Shown piece by piece: positions 55,370-64,000 of a DNA stretch of 64,000 nucleotides (positions within the stretch are counted from its first letter, which is position 1; each line of letters begins with the position of its first letter). A program made the position numbers and the translations under genes. The notes below the pieces were generated by a model. The model saw only the letters and a program-made list of their open reading frames with translations, was not told the origin of the DNA and searched no databases. Origin of the DNA: Platynereis dumerilii. Lineage: Eukaryota > Annelida > Polychaeta > Phyllodocida > Nereididae. The stretch spans positions 14,523,415-14,587,414 of the forward strand of contig JAPTHN010000013.1 of assembly GCA_026936325.1 (NCBI GenBank), written 5' to 3'.

Positions 55370-56342
55370 ACTTATGAGTGAATGGCCTAAGCCCTGCTGT
55401 CTCCGCACACATCATCAGAATCTATGTGCTACCAAGACTCCTCTATGGACTGGAAGCCTGTGTAACCACAAAGAAGCAGAAGGAAGAACTGAGCCAGTTC
55501 CATAGAAACCTGCTAAGAAGTATCCAGGGACTTCCAAAAAGCACTGCCTGTGAAGCTATTTACCTGATGCTAGGTAAACTACCACTTGAAGCGGATATGG
55601 ATATCAGAACGCTCACCCTATATGGGGAAATCTGCAGGGCAGAGGATAGCACTCCGATAGCAGGACCCTGAGTAACTTGGCATCAAGACAGCACAGCACA
55701 GACAACAAACATAGCTTGTTCCAAGGCATTATTAGCCTGGCTCATAAATACAACATCAACATCAACTACACAATAGAAGCACCCTGGAGAAAGAACATAT
55801 GGAAGGACTACGTAACAGATGCAGTAAAAACATTCTGGCTGAAGTATCTGTTTGACTCAGCAGCACAAAAAAGCTCATTGAAGTGGATGGACCTGACTAA
55901 TGCCATAAAATTTAAGCCACACCAAATATGGATAGCATGCAGAAGGAGTTCAAGAATGGTGCCAGCCGCAGTTACCAGGGCAAGACTGCTCACAGGAACC
56001 TACATGGTACAGACCAGGAAACAGAAAATTAGCAAAGAAGAGACCGCCACACTATGTCCGTTGTGCCGTCTGGAGCCGGAGGATGTCGAGCACTTTGTCA
56101 CGAACTGCCCAGCATCTGACCATATCAGGAGAAGAAAATTCCAGCTGCTAAGAACTACGGAACACAGAAATGCACTCCACAGTTGAAACCTTAGAGAGCT
56201 GCTCAACGGCTCATGTACAGAGGGAGAAGAAAGCGGTATAGCCAATGCCATTAACTCCGATCTTTGCCACAGACTCCACACTAACAGAACTGTAATTTTA
56301 AACCACAGATTAACCCACCCCATTACACGGGGGTACTTCTGA
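55370..56342 (+). mobile_element. LINE 3' fragment with C-terminal zinc-knuckle-like motif
   Basis: Encodes the C-terminal part of a non-LTR retrotransposon protein. The first frame (55378-55671) has YVLPRLLYGLEAC and QFHRNLLRSIQGLP. A frameshift follows, then 55677-56186 with CPLCRLEPEDVEHFVTNCPA, a Cys-x2-Cys...His...Cys motif typical of LINE C-termini. In-frame sense continues past the TGA at 56184-56186 (NLRELLNGSCTEGEESGI) to a stop at 56340-56342. So one frameshift and one internal stop; endonuclease and RT are absent. It could be the missing 3' portion of the same family as the LINE at 32.7 kb, but the two do not overlap, so that is unproven. Confidence 0.82.
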
Positions 56343-56370
56343 GCTCAAAGGAGTAAACTGCAACAACAAG

Positions 56371-58030
56371 ACAAGGTTCAGCTCAAATTGTTGTCTTTCT
56401 TCATTCACCTGGTACGATAACCAACTTGATAAAATTATGATGTTGAAAATTCAAGGAAAAACTGGATGGATGGACAAATTATTTGGGCTTTATGTTCTGC
56501 ATTTATCACGAAAATGCAACCATATCAGAATAAATATTTGGAGTGCTGTTACACCATTTACATAAAAAAAAGATACATCTATGATTTGTTCATTGTCCAA
56601 ATGTCCTGTTCCAAACCGGTTTCATAGGCTCCCATCCTCCATTTCAAACTTTAAAGTTTTGGAAGCAGAATATTTTCAGAAAATTTAATAAAAATTACAG
56701 CCAAAAGCACAATGTGATAAACTATTTACAATAGTTTTTTGTGCAGATTAGAAGTGTGAAACTTAAAGAAACTGAAGAAAGATGCAAAAGTCTCGATTGT
56801 ACATAGGCTAGAGGAGCAAGCAAGGTTTTGTCTTTCCATATATTATGAACTAATCTCAAACTCTCCAAAGAATAAAAGGAAACTTGCAATTTGGACAGTA
56901 ATAATGCATATTCAGACATTTGAGTGGGAAAATTACACTGACAATACAAATTTGTTTATTCATAATTTGTTTTCCTTTATGTGTTGTTCAGTTTCATATC
57001 GAATAACACATCGACCCACAGTGTAACAGGCTAAAGAAAACACTGCAGCAGTATATTGGGATTTTGAAATTGGATATGACAAACTCATAAGAAGAGAAAA
57101 TTGTTATCGCCATCCCAGAGGATATGCAACCAGAATTTATTCAGAAAAATATATCAAATGACCCACCACAACTGTCTATCCTAAATAAAAAATTTTGATG
57201 TGTTGCAGACACTTGATTCCACATGGAAAATGCTTGCGTACCCCTAAGCAAGCTAAAAAAACAGCATTAAAGATTGGTTTCGCAGACATGTGTATTTTGT
57301 ATTTTGAGCTATTAGCAGAAGTCTGTATTTACTGATAATTTGACCATATGAACCATACACCATGAAGATATGGGCTTCGATCACAGACATGCCTCCTATT
57401 CCTATCAGTCCCCTTCACAGGAAGACAAAACTTGGCTGATAGAAACATTTAGCATTACTGGATCCAAATAGTGGAATTTGTTCCCAGTACATATCAAGTA
57501 GTCGCAAAATGCAGAGACTTTCAACAAAGTTTCAAGACATTTTTTTGAGAAATTCTGAACTGTATACACACACATATATATATAATACATTACAAATTTA
57601 CCTTTTATGACTCCCTCTATCTTGCAATTTTGCTTTTGTATTTCTGTTTACACAAATGTGGAGAGCATTTGATGATTTACTTTCTAAAGACAGAGCTATA
57701 TTTAATAAAGATAAGTTCTGTAAATTTCTAGTAACTTTCAAGAAGTTGACAAGGCAGCTTTTCCAGAAGAGTTCTACCTCGTCTTTCTTCACTTGCCATA
57801 ATAAGGCTACTAAATGGCACATTTGCTAGCTCACAATTTGTTAGAAGTAGGCATAAAACCTCCTTGCTCCTCTTTTCCCTGACACTCTTTTGTCCTCATA
57901 GCCATGCATTTTATTTGCTCCAGTTATGATACTCAGACACGACACCCGCTATTGTGTACAGCTGTCCAGTCAACACAGAAAACACCAAGTTACTGATTCA
58001 CTTAAGGACCATTTAATTTCCAGGGGGTCT
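56371..58030 (-). repeat. Family A repeat, copy 4
   Basis: Matches 40190-41260 and 42890-44200 in direct orientation and 20400-21830 in reverse: AAATTATTTGGGCTTTATG, AAAACCTTGC reversed, GGATATGCAACCAGAATTTA, ATGAAGATATGGGCTTC, GGCATAAAACCTCCTTGC. Lacks the 1.6-kb hAT-like insertion. Confidence 0.8.
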
Positions 58031-59850
58031 CGGAGTTTTCCTCAGTGGGAAATATTTATTTCACGGTAACAGCAGCAGTGTTCATTTATTTCAAGCAGTT
58101 GAATTCTCCATATATTAATTCCTAAATCAAGAAACGTCTTACTAAGAAATATCCCATCCCTGGCAGATGTAATTTATTTCAAGACTGGCCAAAGAGAAAT
58201 TATTTATTTCACCAAAACTGAGCATGAAATTGTTTATTTAAAAGAAATTCGAACCCCCCCCCCCCGATGATAAATGGTTTTCCCCTTATTGGCAAGTGCC
58301 TGACATGTCTTAATCCTGAGCGTCTTGCACCCACACCCATGCAGTTGCACCTAACGGAGTGCCGTGAACCGGTCTTTGAGAAATAATATAATGAGCCAGA
58401 AGAAGGAAGTTGTTGCATGAAACACGAAACATACACAGATCACTGTGCACGCTCTACAAGTGGAAATCTATTCTCCAGTTTTCATTACCAAACTAGTTTG
58501 TTCACACGATTTAAGGGGGAAGGAGTTTTTCTTCAAGGTGCCAGTTACAGTTAGGCCAGACACAACTGATTCTTAGCTTTTTGGATCCTCTCAGGGTACA
58601 TTTTATCAGGTTGGTGGGTAGGATGACCAAAAACCTGTAACCGCAATTTTTTATTTTGTCAATTCATAGGCAGTAGCTGATATACATCTTTTTCAGTAAA
58701 ATGAAACAAGGTTGCTCATTCCTCGCTTGGTCTGAGCTTTCCAGGAGCCCAGCATAACCTCAGACTGACCTGACCCAATTCTCTCAGCTTCTCTGATTCG
58801 CTGAGGTTGAGATAATGGCCCGAAAGTGTTTCACCATAATGACAATATTTTTGTATTAACACGAATAAGGGCTGATTTGGTGTTCATGTTTGCAGTTAAG
58901 AGGATTGATATGCATTCATCCGCAAACAAGCTCCAGCAAATCTTAGAATTTCAGGTTGCCAATTTGCACATAGTGGTCACTCACACAACTGTGGTAATAA
59001 AAAAAAACAGGATTATAAAATTGCTATTTCATGCAAAAAGATAAAAACAAACTGAAGCCAACAAAATTTTCGAGAGAAAATGAGATGCTCTTATAAATCA
59101 ATATTTAGGTTCATGTAGGTATAGTCTCCTGTCGAAAACACAAACAATAACTTTGAAAGGCTAATACATGTGGTCAATTAATACAATTTTGGTAAACTCA
59201 ATTTCTTCTTTAGGTATAAAATCTGTTGTGTCAGTAGACCTGAGAAGCAAAAATCGATTATGTCAACGAGATATAATAATATGTAAAAGAAAATGAACAA
59301 AGGAGATTTGTTACAGAAATTTCCTGATAAAACGCATGTTCTACCCTAATACAATCCAAAATTTTAAACCTAATCCCTACATCCTTCTTCTCATTGCTGT
59401 CCTCCCCATGCCTATATAAGTGTACCACAGTGTATAAATACCTGACGGAATTCCCCATTAATCCATCCATCCACTCTTGCTTTACAATCATATTTCATCA
59501 TTTCTCTCACCCGCTTACCCTAAATAACTACCAAATACATCACTTCTGAGAGAAAAGCATCAGCCTAAGCTAAGCCTTCAATACAGGGATAAAGTGTGGC
59601 ATTGCTGTGGGATGACTCCGGTCCCAGACATCCAGTCACGGTTGCAGAAAATATCTAAATCCAGAGGCCAATATTCAGTCACAGGGATAGGAATGTCAAC
59701 ACAGATTTCCACATAACAATGTAACAACATTACGAAAACTTCAGGAACCTGTATATCTAAGACGAAAGTGAATCAAGAAAAGTGTCATCTCAGATCCAAA
59801 TCGGTCAATGTTTGCTCAGTGTTTGTTCCATATCTTAGCTGCTTAGCCAA
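58031..59850. repeat. Duplicated block, second version (no satellite)
   Basis: Colinear with 44231-44480 and 46698-48280. At 58368-58413 it reads CCGGTCTTTGAGAAAT ... AATGAGCCAGAAGAAGGAAG, matching only the last ~40 bp of the 180-bp satellite unit and its right flank. Also holds the split GGCCAGAC MITE halves and the decayed SINE 3' half (59390-59475). Poly-C at 58254-58265. Confidence 0.82.
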
Positions 59851-60315
59851 ACAAGCTACAAGTTGTCTACATGGAAAGTACCTATGCTTTTTTAAATCGT
59901 TGAAATGAAAAAACGTTATAACCATATCTTTGCTTCTACGGTTGGTCTATTATAGTTAAAATCAAAAAAAGATTTAACGATGCTTCTGGAGTCTCAGACC
60001 GTGCCACCTATATCCCAAGTGATGTATCTATTTTTCTTGTTAGATCAGCCCTAGATATCTATAGTAATTTTATAAATGATATGCATGTATAAAATGCTGA
60101 ATTTGTCTCTATTTTATATGTATGTCCATCAAAATGAGAACCGCTTTGAGTTGATTCACTAGCCACACCAATTCCTCTCCTAGCCATTCTCGTTGTTCTC
60201 TTCATAAGCTTGAAATGCAGAATGGTAAAGTCAGAGAACATTATTTATTATGATTTATAAGTGCGTTATGAGGCAGCTACTGTTGCATCAACAGAGTTAA
60301 TATAATTTAGTTATG
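59851..60315. other. Spacer, nothing recognised
   Basis: No gene or repeat end recognised. Confidence 0.45.
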
Positions 60316-60562
60316 AGAGGTGTCGTTGCCCAGTGGACTAGATGTTGAACTTTTTTGCGCATGGCCAGTAACTGCCTCAAACGTAAAGTGCTTCCAGATT
60401 CGAAAGTGATACATGGATAGATAAATCACTATAATGATTGGTATGATTGCTATAATGATTGGTATGATTGCCGTTCAGTATGGTGAGCGCTGGTGAGCAG
60501 ATTTATCTGGAATGGGCGCTATATAAAATCATACTATACTATATTATTATATTATTATTACT
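60316..60562 (+). mobile_element. tRNA-SINE with an L2-type LINE tail
   Basis: The head has tRNA-like promoter boxes: TTGCCCAGTGGACTAGATG (A box) and CCAGATTCGAAAGTG (B box) about 60 bases on. A 22-bp unit (CTATAATGATTGGTATGATT) is duplicated in the body. The tail GAGCGCTGGTGAGCAG ... GGGCGCTATATAAAATC plus ATT repeats is nearly the 3' end of the LINE at 14830-14887 (AAGCGCTAGTGAGCAG ... TAGCGCTATATAAATGAC). Shared tails let a SINE use the LINE's reverse transcriptase. Confidence 0.83.
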
Positions 60563-60570
60563 GGATTGAA

Positions 60571-61830
60571 TATAAAACATCAGAATTATACTGGGCCAAG
60601 ATCTTTCAAACAGACCAGTCACCTAAACGTATTGGGTTTAATGTCTGCCATCCTCATAAGAGTTCCTGCCTGCCATACAATATAAAAACAACAGTTTTCT
60701 ACTGTTGAATGGGATTGTTTGTATTTAAACAGTAGCTCAGCTGTAGCCGTAAAAGATACACAGATGGTATTACAGTATACCATTGAGTGATGAATGGCAT
60801 TTGAGCTTGTCAGAATACTCATCGCAGATCTAATCCAAAGAGTCCTTACAGTAACAGAGGCGCAAACATTCTCGCGTCATCTGCTGTTAGTTGTCATGTT
60901 ATCTAAATTGTATTCAAGCATAGACGACGTAGTATGTAATGCATCCGAACTGAATCTTGATTTTAAAGTTTCTTTGAATTATTTTAAACGTTTTGTGAAT
61001 TCTCAAAATCTAAGCCAAGGAGTCCATGTAAGTTTCAATAGACACGTTGGAAGTTCTTATGTACATCGCCTGCAATCAGATCTTTCCAAAATGCGATAAT
61101 TCATCATGGCAGCATTAACATTGCCACAGGGTGTCTGTCAATCCTAGAAAAGCCTTTAAAAAACTGGATTTGCGCAAAAGGTAAATGCCATATTTTTTAG
61201 AAGCCGTGATTCATGTATGCCGTATCAGGCGCTATGTCCAGTCTACGTCTTTCAAGTGCGACATATAATGAGACATCTTGTAAAATTGTACGATCTTTTT
61301 TATCAATCCAAGAAAAAGGCATATCTTCTCAACATTGCAGTTACAATTGTGCAGGGCGTCCACAATATAATTGCAGATTCCTAAGTCATCTGCAAGATGC
61401 ATAGGCTTAATGGGTTATACAACTTATACTGAAGTTAAATGATAAGATATGCTAAAACATGCAAGCATATCCTTATTTGTTTCACAGAAAACTGGTCCTG
61501 CCATACGAAGCCTTCCACTTTAACTCTGGAAACCTAATAAGCTTCAGACTTCATATTGCTAGAAAAACACGTACATTGTTTTCTTTGAAATTCTATTTCT
61601 AGTAGCTATTTACCTCCAACCAAGCATTGTATACACCAACGCAAAAAACTGAATGCATTGAACTGGCTTACTTGCAATCTAATTGTCAAATTAAGAAGAA
61701 GTGTTTCAGAACCAAAAGATGTTTTTCTTATGAGGTGAGACCATGGCATGAGGCTTATAAACTGTGAAACAGGAATATATAGGAGGTTATAGGAGGATGA
61801 GGGGGGGGGCAACACTTGGATGCTGAATTT
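60571..61830. repeat. Duplicated block C, copy 2
   Basis: Inverted relative to 30400-32712. Starts at CATCAGAATTATACTGGGCC just after the SINE tail and ends near GGAGGTTATAGGAGGATGAG. Lacks the hAT-like insertion present in copy 1 and so supplies its empty site (about 61385). Confidence 0.8.
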
Positions 61831-62532
61831 TCTAATTTGATCACTTAAACATAATGTGAGCTGTGCACTTGTCTCTTTATCCTGCTATTTCTTGCGATGT
61901 CCATTCACGTTGCCTAACACTATCCATTCTGTGATGTGTAACTGTAACAACAGGGTTTTGGTAAACTTAAGTTTTTTATTTTCTCTTGACCACACTATTA
62001 TACAAATTCAGACACTATACAAATAGCAAAGAAAGAATGCATTTTTTCATTGTTGGTATGTACTTGGAAATTCAAGACCATATGCACCGTTAAGGAGCAC
62101 AAACAAATTTTAAATGACTGGAGCACCAAGATATTTTGAGAAGGCACTCTATGCCTAAGATTTGAAGGCATTTGTCACGTCCACAAAATGTACTGTGATA
62201 GTTCCGACCGGAAGATCTTTTAAAAGGTCTATTGTTATGGAATACAAGGTGGAGGACTAGAGGTAGGCTTTGTCAAATGCTGAATGAGAATGCAATAATG
62301 AAAAGTTGTTGTCTTTTTTACCTAAATAAAAACCACAAATGCTGCAATGACTCTATGGCGCATGACGAAATGAAAAAAGTCATTCAGATGTTGATGAAAC
62401 AATAATACATTTTTGCTGAAAGAAAGATTAACCTTTTTTAAAAATAAAGATTGAGTAAAGATATCTGGAATGAGGGAACAAACAAGATGAAACGAGCGAA
62501 TGAAAGAATGAGCGGGAAGACCTAGTATTTAC
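61831..62532. other. Spacer; downstream of the possible exon at 62.6 kb
   Basis: 62085-62300 is similar, in reverse, to 36330-36560 (ATGGTGCACATGGTCTTGAA region), so more repeat mosaic. Nothing coding supported. Confidence 0.45.
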
Positions 62533-62658
62533 CCAGGGCGATCCGGTCCAATGACCCAGGGCAGCCGAGGACCCTGACTGGACCAATCTGGATGATGTAA
62601 TAAATGATGTAATGAAGCCGAGGGAATCTAACATGGGGACGTAGGACGCGGACGCCAT
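62533..62658 (-). CDS. Possible first coding exon with YY1-type start, unknown product
   Basis: On the minus strand the sequence AAGATGGCGTCCGCGTCC matches a YY1 site whose ATG opens a 42-codon frame (MASASYVPMLDSLGFITSF...). It ends at a possible donor (CCCTGG|GTAAAT, at 62533/62532). The patch is richer in CpG than its surroundings. I recognise no domain and found no second exon. The L2-like tail at 62.7 kb lies just upstream, so it could instead be part of an old SINE. Low confidence. Confidence 0.25.
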
Positions 62659-62705
62659 CTTGACTTAACCACCCCTACCCACGTAAGTAAATTTTTCGTT
62701 TTATC

Positions 62706-62790
62706 ACATACCGGTAAGCAGACTTATATGAAATGGGCACTATATGGCACAGGAAATCACGCTATATTATTATCATACTACTATTAAATG
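62706..62790 (+). mobile_element. L2-type 3' tail fragment
   Basis: GGTAAGCAGACTTATATGAA, then GGGCACTATAT and ATTATTATCATACTACTATT resemble the tails at 14830-14887 and 60485-60560. A decayed SINE or LINE end; no head can be assigned with confidence. Confidence 0.55.
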
Positions 62791-63508
62791 AGAGCATTTG
62801 GTAGTAATAGGCACAGAAGGGCACCGCTCTAAAGTCAATTAAAAAAAGCAGCCAAATTAAATTTTCCACACAGTTCTTTTCTTTCAGTTTTGATTAAAAC
62901 TCACTGCCATTTATCCTTTGGTTGAACTCTCTGCCCAACAGATAGAGGCAGAAATCATCTTCCAAGAAAGGCAACCTGTGAAGTCACCAAATCTTGTTAG
63001 GTCTTCTATACCACCCTGATCTCGTCCTTCAGTCCTTTCGGTTTTACTTTGAAATTGGACTCTGAAAAACCATTACTACAAGTATTACTACATGGTGTAA
63101 TGAGAGTTCCTGTCAGTTTCTGACACATGTTTCTCTAGTCTTTTATTATTTTTTTTAGTCCATTACAGATGTCAGCAGCATAACTAGGGACCAGCAAAAG
63201 TTGTCAAAATTTCAGGTTTCTGAGGAAATTGCAGAATGTTTTCATATTTATGGCCAAGTGTGTAATAAATTTTGAATGCAAGAAATTAATATGGAAGTCA
63301 CTGGAATTAATTTTATAGTAGAATCGGGTATTAATCACTGAAACCCAATTGGACTTAGAACTGATGCAGACCTCCCCGAGAGGCCCACGATTATGATTAG
63401 TTCTGAAGTGAGTCAACTGAAAAATGGAATACCTGTTAAACTCAATTTAATTTTAATCAGTTACTGCGTGAGACTTAGAGTAGACGGATGTCAAGTGCTT
63501 ACAGCCTT
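62791..63508. repeat. Family B fragment (reverse), then spacer
   Basis: 62930-63070 (TTCCAAGAAAGGCAACCTGT, GAAGTCACCAAATCTTGTTA) is the reverse of 36000-36130 and related to 54440-54530 and 25670-25760. The rest is unassigned. Confidence 0.55.
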
Positions 63509-63554
63509 ACACTTGGACTGAAATGTCCTTCAAGGAACATTTCAGTCCAAGTGT
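63509..63554. repeat. 46-bp palindrome
   Basis: ACACTTGGACTGAAATGT and ACATTTCAGTCCAAGTGT are perfect 18-bp arms around CCTTCAAGGA, which pairs further. No poly-T follows, so not a simple RNA hairpin gene. Confidence 0.9.
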
Positions 63555-64000
63555 GAAAATTACAGATGAATACAAGTGTCATTGTATTCCCATTCTCATT
63601 TGAATACTAGTTGGAAAAATGAAAGTATTCGCATTCGTAATCAAATACATTTTTAAAGTATTCAAATTCATGAATGAAAGGTAAAAGCAAGTCTTATCAA
63701 TATGAGATCACACCTTGGCAGACAACAGAAGCTTTTTCTCTTAAGGACCTGAGACTACCAGACCAAGGACTAAGGACTTCAAACCAACTTACATAACTGT
63801 AAAGGGGCAAATACCACCAAGTCAGACCAATGGCTGAGGAACAATAGGTGTCAAGGGAATTGTGAATGACAACAAGAAACAGGATTGATTTAAGTTGGGT
63901 TTGCATTATTCATTGCTGTGAATAACAATATTCAGACTTGTAGAACTTGGTATAATCAGCAAAATTTGACTCATCAACTTAGTTGATTGAATGACTCTTG
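63555..64000. other. Spacer, nothing recognised
   Basis: No gene, RNA or repeat end recognised up to the window edge. Confidence 0.45.

Noticed and set aside
1-64000. LTR retroelement, Polinton or other virus-like element
   Set aside because: I found no protease, integrase, capsid, envelope or packaging-ATPase motifs and no paired long terminal direct repeats; all reverse-transcriptase matches are LINE-type.
1-64000. CRISPR array
   Set aside because: Tandem arrays here have no regular unique spacers, and the DNA is eukaryotic in character.

Overview
This looks like a gene-poor, AT-rich stretch of animal nuclear DNA. It has no operon-like gene packing, no ribosome binding sites and no prokaryotic gene order. 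It does have LINE reverse transcriptases, tRNA-derived SINEs, many inverted-repeat DNA elements with 8-bp or TA target duplications, microsatellites and a 180-bp satellite. The one convincing host coding segment is a rhodopsin-family peptide-receptor exon. SINE style, repeat style and receptor type suggest a marine invertebrate, perhaps a deuterostome such as an echinoderm or hemichordate. That placement is inference and is weak.

Layout: 1-5 kb holds a SINE, a minisatellite and a promoter-like stretch with a possible first exon (about 3.35-4.16 kb). 5-13 kb holds short foldback and MITE-like elements, a TATC microsatellite, a 342-bp hAT-like element with a perfect 8-bp target duplication, and a degenerate ~300-bp tandem array invaded by a 487-bp TA-flanked MITE. 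13.0-14.9 kb is an L2/CR1-like LINE with most of its reverse transcriptase. 17.9-20.4 kb has three Tc1/mariner-like inverted-repeat elements in a row, one carrying a SINE. 20.4-22.7 kb is the first copy of a multi-copy repeat, family A. 22.9-25.2 kb is a 2.2-kb hAT-like element.

25-40 kb is a mosaic of minisatellites, duplicated blocks and a LINE on the minus strand (32.7-35.3 kb). That LINE has endonuclease, part of a reverse transcriptase, and a charged repeat-bearing upstream frame. 39-48 kb and 56-60 kb are two versions of the same duplicated block. One carries a 1.6-kb hAT-like insertion, an 11-unit 180-bp satellite and an expanded 11-bp minisatellite; the other lacks or barely has all three. 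The receptor exon is at 50.6-51.4 kb (minus). LINE 3' fragments lie at 52.5-53.2 and 55.4-56.3 kb, and a tRNA-SINE with an L2-type tail at 60.3 kb.

The strongest observations come from comparing copies inside the window: empty and filled insertion sites, satellite birth in one copy of a duplication, and a shared 3' tail between a SINE and the local LINE. I found no LTR retroelement, Polinton or other capsid- or envelope-bearing element, and no tRNA, rRNA or CRISPR locus.
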